Shown here: piece after piece, positions 1 to 9,561 of the stretch
Layout: every line of letters begins with the position of its first letter
Numbering within the stretch: position 1 is the stretch's first letter
NCBI RefSeq assembly: GCF_004341845.1
Contig: NZ_SLVB01000003.1
Coordinates: 434,001-498,000, forward strand
Reading direction: 5' to 3'
Source: Novosphingobium sp. PhB165
Lineage (GTDB): Bacteria; Pseudomonadota; Alphaproteobacteria; Sphingomonadales; Sphingomonadaceae
Length of the DNA stretch: 64,000 nucleotides
Notes under the pieces: model-generated
Told to the model about the DNA's origin: nothing
The model's input: the letters and a program-made list of their open reading frames with translations, nothing else
The model's database searches: none
Translations under genes and position numbers: made by a program

Positions 1-2
1 CG

Positions 3-62
3 GGCGCGCTGGCGACGCTGATCGCACTCTGGCTCAACAAGGGCCTCGCCAGCCGCAACTGA
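3..62 (+). CDS. C-terminal end of a membrane protein (partial, probably MFS transporter)
   Basis: Only the last 19 codons are inside the window, ending in TGA at 60-62. They encode a hydrophobic stretch (ALATLIALWLNKGLASRN), which fits the last transmembrane helix and short basic tail of a permease such as an MFS transporter. The reading frame is supported by the strong terminator directly downstream. The family cannot be decided from this fragment; MFS is a guess based on tail shape. Confidence 0.5.
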   Translation, partial: GALATLIALWLNKGLASRN

Positions 63-87
63 TCGGCGGCAACGCTGGCAGATTCGA

Positions 88-113
88 GGGGGCGCTTCGG
101 CGCCCCCTTTTTT
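88..113 (+). terminator. Rho-independent terminator
   Basis: An 8-bp perfect GC stem (GGGGGCGC / GCGCCCCC) closed by a TTCG tetraloop at 96-99 is followed by six T residues at 108-113. It lies 26 bp after the stop of the partial gene and ends that transcript. Confidence 0.93.
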
Positions 114-304
114 ATGCATTTTCTCCCGGCGCGGCAAAGAGAGGCGAATCGCGACATTCCAGACGCTTGAGCAAGTTTGATCACCTGTTCAAATAACGCC
201 CTCCCGTAGTTTTACAGAAATGAGGCCATTTCATTTGACAATCTGCGACGCCCCCTCGCACCCATAGGCATAAGAAAAGTTTATAAAAACCGGAGGGAGA
301 GTTC

Positions 305-2749
305 ATGCGCGCTTACAAGCAGCTTCTGTTGGGATCGGTGGGCCTGTTGGGGATGAGCACCCCCGCACTGGCACAGGACCAGCAGCAGCCGGCAGCCGCC
401 GAGGCCGCCGCAAACGAGGCCAGCAACGTCATCATCGTTACCGCGCGTCGCCGCGACGAAGATGTGCAGGACGTGCCTGCTGTGATCGACACGGTAACGG
501 CCGATGACCTCGCCAAGCTCAGCATGCGTGACTTCAAGGAAGTCTCCACGCTGGCACCGGGCCTCCAGCTCGAAACCAATGCCAACGGCATCGGCGGCAG
601 CGCCAAGATGCGCGGCGTCAACTTCGACGTGAACGCCAGCGGCAACAACCCCACCGTCGAATTCTACATGAACGACGCGCCGATCACGGCCGGCGTCATT
701 CTTCAGCAGATGTACGACATCGGCCAGATCGAAGTGCTGCGCGGTCCCCAGGGCACCCTGCGCGGCCGCGCGTCCCCCTCGGGCTCGATCACGATCACCG
801 CGAAGAAGCCGGATCTCTATTCGTACGGCGGCTTCATGGACATGACCGCCAATGACATCGGCACGATCAACGCCAAGGCCGCGCTCAATATCCCGATTGT
901 CGAGGGCATTGCCGCGATCCGCGCCGCCGGCGTCTGGGACGAGAACGAGGGCGACCGCGTCCACTCGATCTACAACAATCCCGATCCGTTCGGCCGGACC
1001 AAGAGCGGCCGTCTGTCGGGCCTTATCACGCCGAGCGACTGGCTGCGGTTCGAAGGCATGTACCAGCGGATCGACTTCACCGGCCGCACCTACGACCAGG
1101 TTGCCTCGTTCTCCGAGGTCAATCCCGACGCCGATCCGAGCCCGGTGGACATCCGCACCAAGGATCGCCTGTCGATCCAGCAGGCTCCGCGCGATATCCG
1201 CCAGATCTTCAACATCTACAACTGGCGCGCCGAAGCAAGCCACTGGGGCCAGCGCCTGATCTATCAGGGTCAGCATTACACCCAGAACATCCACTCGACC
1301 GACAACGTCGACGACGGCAATTTCTTCGACGGCGACATCAACCAGATCAGCCACACCAAGTCGACCTCGGGATCGCATGAAGTCCGCCTGCAGAACGACG
1401 AGCGACTGTTCGGCATGCTCGATTATGTCGTCGGCTTCTTCGATGCCACCAACAATCCCGATACCGTGCTGAGCAGCCCGACGCCGGTCCGTCTGCCCGA
1501 TGCTCTCGGCGGCGGTATTGCCCAGATCGTCAACACGGCTGTCGAGAGCAAGGGCAAGTCGCACGAACAGTCGATCTTCGGCAACCTGACCGCGCATATC
1601 GGCGACCTCGAAATCGCCGGCGGCGCACGCCATATCGACTATACGAACCGGGGCATCCTGCTGGTTGGCGGCACCGCCATTTCCGACCGTACGCAGCATG
1701 AGAAGCAGTGGATCTACAGCGGCTCGGTGAAGTACAACTTCACGCACGACCTGATGGTCTATGCTTCGACCGGCAGTTCGTGGCGCCCGGGCATCGACGT
1801 GGTGGGTGACTTCAACATTGCCCCGTCCGACCTCGAAAATTCGTTCCTGCACCTGCCGGCGGAAACCTCGAAGTCCTATGAAGTCGGCTTCAAGTCGACG
1901 ATGCTGGACGGCCAGCTGCGCTTCAACCTCACCGGCTACCACCAGAAGTTCAAGAACTTCCCCTTCCGTGCACCGGGTTCGGGCGTCTATTACATCAACA
2001 CCGTTGCCGTGCGTGACGCGCTGGGCAACGTAACCAGCACGGCGCAGCAGGTCGGCCAGTTCAACTTCGTCGGCGCTGTTCCGGTGGAGGTCAACGGTGT
2101 CGAGGGCGACGTCTCCTACACGATCCTGAAGGGCTGGGATCTCAGCGCCGCAGCCAGCTATTCGATGGGCAAGATCAAGAACGGCACGGTGCCCTGTACC
2201 GACCTCAATCGCGACGGTGTTCCCGATTCGATCACCAGCGCACCCAGCCTGCAGCAGATGGTGGCGGCCGTCGGTTCGGACAATATCGCGTCCTGCCAGG
2301 TCAATCAGCGTTCCGGGTTCATGGCGCCGTTCAGCGCGACCGTGCAGAGCGAATACACCTTCCCGGTCATCAACGGCGGCAATGCCTATATTCGCGGCCT
2401 GCTGACCTACTACGGCAAGTCGCAGGTCGATCCGACCAACCCCTATGACGATGTGAGCGACTATGCTCTGGTCAACCTCTTCGCCGGCCTGCGTTCCGAC
2501 GACGGGGCCTGGGAAATCGGCCTCTATGCGAAGAACGTCTTCGACACCACGAAGACGCTTACTCGCACGACGCCGCTGTCAACCAGCTATCAGCAGCTCG
2601 CCTGGGGCGGACAGTTCGATCCGAGCACCGGCCGCCCGGTCTTCACCGGTTCGTCGGGTGCGAACTACACCAGCACCTACACCGGCGTGACCACCACCGC
2701 GCCGCGCGAATTCGGTATCAACGTGCGCTACGCCTTCGGCTCGCGCTGA
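305..2749 (+). CDS. TonB-dependent outer membrane receptor
   Basis: The 814-residue protein imports a ligand across the outer membrane using TonB energy; the substrate is unknown. Residues 1-23 form a signal peptide ending TPALAQ. A TonB-box-like segment (VIIVTARRR) lies near residue 43, and the plug carries the family motif IEVLRGPQGTLRGR, followed by a long beta-barrel. The barrel ends in YAFGSR, so the usual terminal aromatic residue is three residues from the end. The start follows a strong purine-rich site (GGAGGGAGAG, 291-300). A TTGACA hexamer sits at 235-240, but no well-spaced -10 box is evident. The gene stands alone between two terminators. This is the sphingomonad receptor type often linked to plant-derived or aromatic compounds rather than iron, but nothing here fixes the ligand. 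Confidence 0.93.
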   Translation: MRAYKQLLLGSVGLLGMSTPALAQDQQQPAAAEAAANEASNVIIVTARRRDEDVQDVPAVIDTVTADDLAKLSMRDFKEVSTLAPGLQLETNANGIGGSAKMRGVNFDVNASGNNPTVEFYMNDAPITAGVILQQMYDIGQIEVLRGPQGTLRGRASPSGSITITAKKPDLYSYGGFMDMTANDIGTINAKAALNIPIVEGIAAIRAAGVWDENEGDRVHSIYNNPDPFGRTKSGRLSGLITPSDWLRFEGMYQRIDFTGRTYDQVASFSEVNPDADPSPVDIRTKDRLSIQQAPRDIRQIFNIYNWRAEASHWGQRLIYQGQHYTQNIHSTDNVDDGNFFDGDINQISHTKSTSGSHEVRLQNDERLFGMLDYVVGFFDATNNPDTVLSSPTPVRLPDALGGGIAQIVNTAVESKGKSHEQSIFGNLTAHIGDLEIAGGARHIDYTNRGILLVGGTAISDRTQHEKQWIYSGSVKYNFTHDLMVYASTGSSWRPGIDVVGDFNIAPSDLENSFLHLPAETSKSYEVGFKSTMLDGQLRFNLTGYHQKFKNFPFRAPGSGVYYINTVAVRDALGNVTSTAQQVGQFNFVGAVPVEVNGVEGDVSYTILKGWDLSAAASYSMGKIKNGTVPCTDLNRDGVPDSITSAPSLQQMVAAVGSDNIASCQVNQRSGFMAPFSATVQSEYTFPVINGGNAYIRGLLTYYGKSQVDPTNPYDDVSDYALVNLFAGLRSDDGAWEIGLYAKNVFDTTKTLTRTTPLSTSYQQLAWGGQFDPSTGRPVFTGSSGANYTSTYTGVTTTAPREFGINVRYAFGSR

Positions 2750-2767
2750 TAATCGGAAACGGACACG

Positions 2768-2808
2768 AAAAGGGGCGGCAAGGCACATGCCTTGCCGCCC
2801 CTTTCTGT
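2768..2808. terminator. Bidirectional terminator between receptor and efflux operon
   Basis: A 13-bp perfect stem (2772-2784 with 2789-2801) and a 4-nt loop are flanked by A residues on the left and T residues on the right. It can therefore stop both the plus-strand receptor transcript and the minus-strand efflux operon, whose last gene ends at 2829. Confidence 0.88.
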
Positions 2809-2828
2809 TTGCCCAGAAGCCGGGAGGA

Positions 2829-4244
2829 TCAGGTTTCCTGCCAGTTCCCGCCCAGCGCGCGGAACAGGTCCACTTGCGCGAAAGCCACTGCACGCGTCGC
2901 CGCCGCATAGTCGGCGTCCGCGCTGGCCAAAGTGCGCTGCGCATCGAGCACGTCGAGCGCGTCGATCTGCCCCCTGCTCTGCCGCGCCATGCCGACATCG
3001 GCGGCCCGCTGCGCTGCATCGCGCGCAGCGGCGAGCCGGTCCTTGCGCAGCAGCGCATTGCGATAGGCCGAAAGCGCCGTCTCGGTCTCTTCCAGCGCGC
3101 GCAGCACGGTGCCGTCGAACGTGGCGAGATCGGCCTTGGCATCGGCCCGCGCCCCGCCGATCCGCGAGCGGATCGCTTCCTGATTGGGGAACGCCCACGA
3201 GATCATCGGCCCCACCAGCCAGCGCAGCGGCCCGCCACCGAAGATGTCGGTCGCGCCCAGCGCGGTCGTGCCGATCGAGCCGCCCAGCGTGATCTTCGGA
3301 TAGAGATCCGCCGTGGCCACGCCGATCCGCGCGGTGTCCCCGGCAAGGCGGCGTTCGGCCGCCTTCACGTCCGGACGACGCGCCAGCAGCGCCTGACCAT
3401 CACCCACCGGGATCGGCTGGCCGACATCGGGCGTCGTGGTCCGATCGCGCACCGAGGCGGGCAAGTCCTGAGGAGTCCGCCCGGTCAGCGTCGCGAGCCG
3501 GAACAGCGCGGCATTGCGAGTGGCCTCCAGGCTCGGGATCGCCGCCGCCTGCTGCTCGCGCAGCTGGGTCACGCGGATGACATCGAGCTTCTCGTTAAGA
3601 CCGCGATCGAAGCGAGCCGTGGTGATCCGCTCCGACTTGTCGAGCAAGGCCACCGTGCGCTCGGCAACGGCGATCTGCTCGGCCGCGCTGGTGGCATCGA
3701 CATAGGCGCGCACGGTATCGGCAACGACCGTCACCCGCACCGCGTCGGCATCCTCCTGCGCGGCGCCGAGATCGGCGCGCGAGGCCTCGATCCCGCGCTT
3801 TACGCGGCCGAACAGGTCCAGCTCGTATCCGACCGAGAACTCGCCATCGACCGTACGGCCCTGCCGGTCGGCACCGGGCAGGACCTGGCTTTCCGAAACC
3901 CGGCCATATGTCGCGCTGGCGTCGATCCCGGTCTGCGGCAGGGCCTGCGACTTCGATCCGCGCAAGTTGGCGCGTGCCCGCTCGATCCGGGCCACCGCCA
4001 CGCGCACGTCGGTATTGGCGGCGAGCGCATCCGTAACGAGCCCGTTCAGCACGGGATCGTTGTAGAGCCGCCACCAGTTGTCATCGGGCGCGGCGGTGGA
4101 CACTTCGGCGGACTGGACGCCCGTGAAGGGCGCCCCTGCCGTAGCCGGCGGCGTCGGCGCAACATAGTTGGGTCCGACAGCGCAGGCCGAGAGGCTGGAC
4201 GCGGCAAGAAGTGCCGCGACCAAAGTTTTGATATTCATGGACAT
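2829..4244 (-). CDS. RND efflux outer membrane factor lipoprotein (OprM/NodT family)
   Basis: This is the outer membrane channel of a tripartite RND pump. The 471-residue protein begins with a lipoprotein signal peptide (lipobox LSAC, then AVGPNYVAP, the classic OprM/NodT N-terminus). Two repeats of long amphipathic helices follow (for example DAVRVTVVADTVRAYVDATSAAEQIAVAERTV broken across its turn), typical of TolC-like barrels. Several in-frame ATGs are possible: 4259 overlaps the pump stop codon as ATGA, then 4247, 4244 and 4238. I prefer 4244 because AAAGGA lies six bases upstream. It is the last gene of the efflux operon and ends at the bidirectional terminator. Confidence 0.9.
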   Translation of the reverse strand: MSMNIKTLVAALLAASSLSACAVGPNYVAPTPPATAGAPFTGVQSAEVSTAAPDDNWWRLYNDPVLNGLVTDALAANTDVRVAVARIERARANLRGSKSQALPQTGIDASATYGRVSESQVLPGADRQGRTVDGEFSVGYELDLFGRVKRGIEASRADLGAAQEDADAVRVTVVADTVRAYVDATSAAEQIAVAERTVALLDKSERITTARFDRGLNEKLDVIRVTQLREQQAAAIPSLEATRNAALFRLATLTGRTPQDLPASVRDRTTTPDVGQPIPVGDGQALLARRPDVKAAERRLAGDTARIGVATADLYPKITLGGSIGTTALGATDIFGGGPLRWLVGPMISWAFPNQEAIRSRIGGARADAKADLATFDGTVLRALEETETALSAYRNALLRKDRLAAARDAAQRAADVGMARQSRGQIDALDVLDAQRTLASADADYAAATRAVAFAQVDLFRALGGNWQET

Positions 4245-4255
4245 CATCCGTCCTT

Positions 4256-7200
4256 TCATTCCGCCGGGATCACCGCGTGGCTCTCGTGGTGCGGTTCTGC
4301 GGGCTTGCGCCGGAGAGCCGCCGCGAGCTTGCGGCAGACGACGTAGAAGGTGGGCGTGAACAGCAGGCCGAAGGCAGTTACGCCAGCCATGCCGAAGAAC
4401 ACCGCCGTACCCAGCGCCTGCCGAAGCTCGGCGCCAGCCCCTGTCGCAATCACCAGCGGCACTGCGCCGAGGATGAAGGCGAACGAGGTCATCAGGATCG
4501 GGCGCAGGCGGGTGCGGGCCGCATAGACGGCTGCTTCCACCGGCGAGTATCCCCGCTCCTCTTCGGCCTGCTTGGCGAACTCGACCACAAGGATCGCGTT
4601 CTTGGCGGCAAGGGCAATCAGCACGACCAGACCGATCTGCGTGAGGATGTTGTTGTCCATCCCGCGCAAGTTCACGCCCAGCATGGCCGCGAACAGACAC
4701 ATCGGCACGATCAGGATGATCGACAGCGGCAGGGTCAGGCTTTCGTACTGGGCAGCCAGCACCAGGAAGACGAACAGCACTGCCATGCCGAAGACGATTC
4801 CGGCCGTGTTGCCCGCAGTCGCCTGCTGATAGGCGATACCCGTCCACTCATGGCCGTAGCCCGAGGGGAGCGTTTCGTCCGCCACCTTCTCCATCGTCGC
4901 CAGCGACTGGCCCGAGGAGTAGCCCTTGCCATAGCTGCCGTCGATTTCCACCGCCGGGTGCAGGTTGTAGCGCACCACGCGGTAGGGTCCGGTTTCGTCC
5001 TTGAAGGTCGCGACCGAGCCAACCGGCACCATCGCACCCGAGTCCGAACGGGCCTTGAGATTGGCGATATCCGCCGTCGATCCGCGATAGGGCGCATCGG
5101 CCTGCGCGGTGACGCGATAGGTACGGCCCAGCAGGTTGAAGTCGTTGATGTAGGACGAACCGAGGTAGACCTGCATCGCTTCGAAGATCTTGGACGGAGA
5201 GACGCCCAGCATGTCGGCCTTGCGGCGGTCCACGTCGGCATAGACACGCGGGGTGTTCATGCTGAACAGGGTGTAGACCTGCTGGAGCTGCGGCTGCTGG
5301 TTGGCCTGCGCGATCAGCGCGCCGGCTGCCTTCTGGAGTTCACCCAGACCGCGCCCTTCCTTGTCCTCCACGATCATGCGGTAACCGCCCGGAGGGACGA
5401 TGCCGTTGATGGTCGGCGGTGGGATCAACAGCACTTGCGCCTTGTCGTAGCCCTTCAAGGCTTCGTGCGCCTGCGCCATGATGCCTTCATAGGTCACACC
5501 GAGTTGCTTGCGCTCCTCGAAGCTCTTGAAGGGGAAGTAGATGGCGGCGGCATCGGGTGCCGCGGTCTGCGACGGGCCGTGGAAGCCCGCGAACATCACC
5601 GCACCGCGCAGGCCCTTGATGGGCAGCAGACGCTTGGCGACTTCCTGCGACACGGCGTCCGTGCGGCTGAGCGACGAGCCCGGCGGCAGGAAGATCGCGG
5701 CCAGGAAGTAGCCCTGGTCCTGCTGCGGGATGAAGCCGGTCGGCGTCGCCCAGAACATGCCCACGGTGGCGGCGATGAGGGCGGCATAGGTCGCCATCAT
5801 CTTTGCCGGGCGTTTCACCAGCTTGAGCGTCAATTGCGCATAGCGCTCGCTCAACCGTTCGAAGCCGTGGTTGAACTTGTCCGCCGCGCCTTGCAGCGTC
5901 CGCTTCCAGCGGGGTGCATCGGCGGGAAGGCCATGCTTTTCCCGCAGCAGCAGCGCGGCAAGAGCGGGCGAAAGCGTGAGCGAGAGCAGCAGCGAGATCG
6001 CGGTCGCCGTGGTGATGGTGACGGCGAACTGCTTGTAGAACTGCCCCGACATGCCGGTGATGAACAGCGTCGGCACGAACACCGCACAGAGCACCAGGAC
6101 GATGGCGATCAGCGCGCCGGTCACTTCGTCCATCGAGCGCCGGGCGGCCTCGATCGGCTTCATGCCTTCTTCGATATAGCGTTCGACGTTCTCGACCACG
6201 ACGATGGCGTCATCGACGACGATACCGATGGCTAGGACAAGGCCGAACAGCGAGAGGTTGTTGAGTGAGTAGCCGACCGCCGCGAGCATGATCGCGGTGC
6301 CGACCAGCGACACGGGGATCGCGATGATCGGAATCACCGCCGCGCGCCAGTTCTGGAGGAAGACGAGGATCACGAGCACGACCAGGATCACCGCCTCGAA
6401 CAGCGTGTGATAGACCGCGTCGATCGACTGGCCGATGAATTCGGTGGGGTTGTAAATCACCGAATATTCCAGGCCCTTGGGGAAGGACTTGGCGACATCG
6501 TCCATCTCGGCGCGCACGGCCTTGGCGGCGTCGAGCGCGTTCGAGCCCGGGCGTTGCAGCACCGCGATGACGACGGTGGGCTTGCCCGAAAGGTAGGTGT
6601 TGGTGGTGTAGTCCTGCGCGCCCAGTTCCACACGCGCGACGTCGCGCACGCGGACCTGACGGCCATCGGCATCGGTCCGCACGACGATATCGGCGAACTG
6701 TTCGGGCGTGTTCAGGCGGCCCTGCATCTCGACGCCGACCTGGTAGGCATTGCCGCGATCGAACGGCGGCGCGCCGATAGAGCCGGACGAAACCTGCACG
6801 TTCTGCGCCTTCAGCGCGTCCACGATCTCACCCGCCGTCAGGTTCATGGCGGCGGCCTTGTTGGGATCGATCCAGATGCGCATGCCATAGTCGCGCGAGC
6901 CGAACAGCTGCACGTCGCCCACGCCGTCAAGGCGCGCGAGGCGGTCCTTCACCTGCGTCAGCGCGTAGTTCGACAGATAGTCGCGGCTTAGCGAGCCATC
7001 GGGCGATTGCAGGTTCACGACCATCAGGAAGTCTGGCGAAGTCTTGCGGGTGACGACGCCCATGGCGCGCACCGCTTCGGGAAGGCGCGGTTCGGCCACG
7101 GCGACACGGTTCTGCACCAGAACCTGCGCGGCATCGAGGTCGGCACCGATCTTGAAGGTAACGGTGATCGTCACCTTGCCGTCACCGGTGGACTGCGAGG

Positions 7201-7441
7201 ACATGTAGAGCATGTTGTCGACGCCGTTGATCTCCTGCTCGATGGGAGCAGCCACGGTGTCGGCAACGGTTTCGGCGGAAGCGCCGGGATATTGGGCGGT
7301 CACCGTCACCGTCGGGGGGACGATGTCGGGATACTGGCTGACCGGCAGGCCGAAGAACGCAAGCGCACCCACCACGGTGATGAGCACCGCGATGACGCCT
7401 GCGAAGATCGGCCGGTCGATGAAGAACCGGGAAAATCGCAT
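4256..7441 (-). CDS. RND efflux pump, inner membrane permease (HAE-1/AcrB family)
   Basis: The 1061-residue proton-driven multidrug exporter has the AcrB/MexF layout. The N-terminus is FFIDRPIFAGVIAVLI, two large periplasmic loops are present, and twelve transmembrane helices are expected. The TM4 motif GIVVDDAIVVVENVER carries the paired aspartates of the proton relay. The Phe-rich inner segment begins near NPTEFIGQSIDAVYHTLFEA. It follows the adaptor gene after a 59-bp gap holding a hairpin, and its stop overlaps the possible ATGA start of the outer membrane factor. Overall it reads closest to MexF/AcrB-type drug pumps, not to heavy-metal CusA types. Substrates are unknown. Confidence 0.95.
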   Translation of the reverse strand: MRFSRFFIDRPIFAGVIAVLITVVGALAFFGLPVSQYPDIVPPTVTVTAQYPGASAETVADTVAAPIEQEINGVDNMLYMSSQSTGDGKVTITVTFKIGADLDAAQVLVQNRVAVAEPRLPEAVRAMGVVTRKTSPDFLMVVNLQSPDGSLSRDYLSNYALTQVKDRLARLDGVGDVQLFGSRDYGMRIWIDPNKAAAMNLTAGEIVDALKAQNVQVSSGSIGAPPFDRGNAYQVGVEMQGRLNTPEQFADIVVRTDADGRQVRVRDVARVELGAQDYTTNTYLSGKPTVVIAVLQRPGSNALDAAKAVRAEMDDVAKSFPKGLEYSVIYNPTEFIGQSIDAVYHTLFEAVILVVLVILVFLQNWRAAVIPIIAIPVSLVGTAIMLAAVGYSLNNLSLFGLVLAIGIVVDDAIVVVENVERYIEEGMKPIEAARRSMDEVTGALIAIVLVLCAVFVPTLFITGMSGQFYKQFAVTITTATAISLLLSLTLSPALAALLLREKHGLPADAPRWKRTLQGAADKFNHGFERLSERYAQLTLKLVKRPAKMMATYAALIAATVGMFWATPTGFIPQQDQGYFLAAIFLPPGSSLSRTDAVSQEVAKRLLPIKGLRGAVMFAGFHGPSQTAAPDAAAIYFPFKSFEERKQLGVTYEGIMAQAHEALKGYDKAQVLLIPPPTINGIVPPGGYRMIVEDKEGRGLGELQKAAGALIAQANQQPQLQQVYTLFSMNTPRVYADVDRRKADMLGVSPSKIFEAMQVYLGSSYINDFNLLGRTYRVTAQADAPYRGSTADIANLKARSDSGAMVPVGSVATFKDETGPYRVVRYNLHPAVEIDGSYGKGYSSGQSLATMEKVADETLPSGYGHEWTGIAYQQATAGNTAGIVFGMAVLFVFLVLAAQYESLTLPLSIILIVPMCLFAAMLGVNLRGMDNNILTQIGLVVLIALAAKNAILVVEFAKQAEEERGYSPVEAAVYAARTRLRPILMTSFAFILGAVPLVIATGAGAELRQALGTAVFFGMAGVTAFGLLFTPTFYVVCRKLAAALRRKPAEPHHESHAVIPAE

Positions 7442-7457
7442 GGGAATGTGCCCCTCT

Positions 7458-7490
7458 GGGGGGAGCGGTCACGGAATGGACCGCCCCCCC
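7458..7490. other. Intercistronic hairpin between adaptor and pump genes
   Basis: The six-base arms GCGGTC (7465-7470) and GACCGC (7479-7484) form a stem that extends through G- and C-runs with one mismatch. There is no T tract on the minus strand, so it is more likely an mRNA processing or stability element than a full terminator. Confidence 0.4.
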
Positions 7491-7500
7491 GATGGGTGGA

Positions 7501-8778
7501 TCAATGGGCGATGGTGGCCTGCGCCGCTGCGGGCGTATCGGGGCCGGAAACGGCCGAAGCCGCATGCGCGTCGGGCGCAATCTGGCCGCGACGGATATTC
7601 ACCTTGGCGCCGGCAACGGCAGCCTGATAGTTGGAAATGATCACGCGGTCGCTGGGCACGAGGCCCGCACGGATCACGCGCAACCCGTCCACCAGCGGGC
7701 CGAGTTCGACCGGCTTGGCGGCAACGGTGCCGTCCTTGCCGACCGTCAGCACCACCTTGCGGGCCTGATCGGACTGGATCGCATCGTCGGGCACCAGCAT
7801 GGCCTTGACGGTGCCACCTTCGGCCAGACGCATGTTGCCGAACATGCCCGGGGTCAGGAAACCGTCCTTGTTGTCGAGCACGGCGCGCACGCGGATCGTG
7901 CCCGAACGCGGATCGAGCCCGTTGTCGGTGAAGTCCAGCTTGCCGTTCCAGCGATAGTCGGCCTCGTCCTGAAGACGGACCTGTACGCTGGCGGCGTCCT
8001 TGTGCTCGGCCTTTTCGCGCTGGGTCTTGAGGAACAGCGCTTCGGATGCGTCGAACGTGAAGTAGATCGGGCTGACCGCATTGATCGTGGTCAGCAGGCT
8101 GGCGCCGGTGCCGTTCTCACCCGAGACGAGGTTGCCCACGTCCACGCGGCGGTCCGAGATGCGGCCCGCGATCGGGGCACGCACGGTAGAGAATTCGACA
8201 TCCAGCGACCGCTGGCTGACGCGGGCCTGCGCGGCGGCAAGCTGCGCGCTGGCGGCGCGAACCTTGGCGCTGAGCTGGTCCACTTCGCTGGCGGCCATCG
8301 CCTCGTCACCCTTCAATCCGGCGACGCGGGCATAGTCCGAGCGGGCGAGCGCCAGCGCGCTCTGCGCCGAAGCCACGTCCGCCTGCGCTTCGGCAAGCGA
8401 GGCGCGATAGGGACGCGGATCGATCACGAAGAGCGGCTGCCCGGCCTGCACATAGTCGCCGTCACGGAACAGGATCTGGGTGACGGCGCCCGAGACGCGC
8501 GGGCGCACTTCCACCGTCTTGCTGGGCGCGAAGCGGCCGACATAGTCGTCCCACTCGGTCACGTCCTTGACCAGCGGATTGGCGGCCTGCACCAGCGCGG
8601 GCGGCATCGGCGCGGCGTCGGCGGGGGCTTCGTGGAAGACTTTCCACCCCAGCCCCGCCACCGCGACGACGGCGATCGCGCCGATCGCGGCATGGCGCCC
8701 GCGCCATCGCTTTCGGCGGGTTTCGCCGCCAAACGGCAGGATCTCTGCCGTTTCTTCGAGTTTTACGGGAAAATTCAC
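7501..8778 (-). CDS. RND efflux periplasmic adaptor (membrane fusion protein)
   Basis: This 425-residue HlyD/AcrA-type adaptor links the pump to the outer membrane channel. It has a short cytoplasmic tail, one N-terminal membrane anchor (HAAIGAIAVVAVAGLGWKVF, about residues 29-48) and a lipoyl half-motif (FRDGDYVQAGQPLFVIDP). A coiled-coil hairpin rich in Ala, Glu and Gln comes next, and then the second lipoyl half (STVRAPIAGRISDRRVDVG) and beta-barrel and membrane-proximal domains. The start codon is GTG and overlaps the upstream stop as GTGA, indicating translational coupling. It is anchored by a helix rather than by a lipid-modified cysteine. Confidence 0.93.
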   Translation of the reverse strand: MNFPVKLEETAEILPFGGETRRKRWRGRHAAIGAIAVVAVAGLGWKVFHEAPADAAPMPPALVQAANPLVKDVTEWDDYVGRFAPSKTVEVRPRVSGAVTQILFRDGDYVQAGQPLFVIDPRPYRASLAEAQADVASAQSALALARSDYARVAGLKGDEAMAASEVDQLSAKVRAASAQLAAAQARVSQRSLDVEFSTVRAPIAGRISDRRVDVGNLVSGENGTGASLLTTINAVSPIYFTFDASEALFLKTQREKAEHKDAASVQVRLQDEADYRWNGKLDFTDNGLDPRSGTIRVRAVLDNKDGFLTPGMFGNMRLAEGGTVKAMLVPDDAIQSDQARKVVLTVGKDGTVAAKPVELGPLVDGLRVIRAGLVPSDRVIISNYQAAVAGAKVNIRRGQIAPDAHAASAVSGPDTPAAAQATIAH

Positions 8779-9170
8779 GCAGCAAGTCTCCGGACCGGGG
8801 CGCGCAGGCGCCCGATGAAATCGATCACCGCACCGACCTTGGCTTCGCTGTGGCCGGCGGCCTGCGCCTCGCGAATGGCCGAGACGGGCAGCGTGTAGCC
8901 ATGATGCCAGGCCTTCACGGCCAGCTGGCGCAGCGCCTCAAGCTGCTCGTTGGCGAGCATCTTCGAAGGCGGGGTCGGCCCGAAAACCAGACGGGCAAGC
9001 CACTTGCGTTCGCGCGGCGGGATGAGGCTCTGAAGCCCGTCTTCGCGCGCCAGCTCGACAACGCGGCGTTCGAGCCGGCTCAGCTGGTCGCCGAAAAGCG
9101 AGGCGACAGGGTTGGAATTTGCAACGGGCAGCGCCGGATGCGCTGCATCGGAGAAGTCGATGAAGGCCAT
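8775..9170 (-). CDS. Small helical protein of unknown function, first gene of efflux operon
   Basis: The product has 131 residues, no signal peptide and no membrane segment, so it is probably cytoplasmic. It is mostly predicted helix with a basic, Arg-rich centre (ERRVVELAREDGL, then PPRERKWLARLVFG) and a C-terminal stretch VGAVIDFIGRLRAPVRRLAA. No catalytic motif was recognised. The chosen ATG at 9170 has GGGAG eight bases upstream; the open frame runs further upstream without a credible start. Its stop overlaps the GTG of the adaptor gene, so it is translationally coupled to the pump and is the first gene after the operator region. A role as a local regulator or assembly factor is only inference from position. 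Confidence 0.7.
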   Translation of the reverse strand: MAFIDFSDAAHPALPVANSNPVASLFGDQLSRLERRVVELAREDGLQSLIPPRERKWLARLVFGPTPPSKMLANEQLEALRQLAVKAWHHGYTLPVSAIREAQAAGHSEAKVGAVIDFIGRLRAPVRRLAA

Positions 9171-9423
9171 GTCTGTGCTCCCTGAAAGGAACCGACGCGC
9201 GCCCCGGGACAGGAGGGGGAGGTAAGGGCGCGCGCCGGCGGGCTCCGGCGCAAGGGGCACCGGAAAGTCTTGGGTGCAGACCGGCATCGCACGGAAACAG
9301 GGTTCCGCCACGTCGGCTGCTTTCGGTTTTTTCTATGGAGCCGTCCGCGGGGGGTCGGGCGGCGCCGGGGGAGGAACTCCGGCCCCGTGCTCCCGTCTAA
9401 ACGGCGAGTCGGTCATGCCCTCG

Positions 9424-9488
9424 TTCTGTACCGATTGGTATATATAGCGGTACAGAAATCGTCAAGCAGTTTTCTGTACCGCTCGGTA
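9424..9488. promoter_or_regulatory. Efflux operon promoter with repeated TetR-type operators
   Basis: Two 17-bp direct repeats, TTCTGTACCGATTGGTA (9424-9440) and TTCTGTACCGCTCGGTA (9472-9488), differ at two positions. Each contains the near-palindrome TACC-N4-GGTA. Between them, GCGGTACAGAA (9447-9457) is an inverted copy of the left half, next to a TATATATA stretch (9440-9446) that could be the -10 region. The same TACC-N4-GGTA site lies at the start of the nearby tetR gene. The efflux operon begins 250 bp away on the minus strand. Confidence 0.72.
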
Positions 9489-9561
9489 AAATTAGGTGCA
9501 ACGCAGCAATTTCAAGGGCGTGAACGGTGAATGAATAAAATTTTATCCGCCGTTCAGGCTG

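Noticed and set aside
281..1942. 553-residue open frame on the minus strand inside the first TonB receptor gene
   Set aside because: Antisense shadow in GC-rich DNA: composition rich in Arg, Val, Ala, Asp without domain motifs, while the plus frame is a clear receptor.
2787..6235. Long plus-strand open frames (519 and 652 residues) opposite the efflux genes
   Set aside because: They lie antisense to convincing efflux genes and show His/Arg-rich shadow composition with no recognisable fold.
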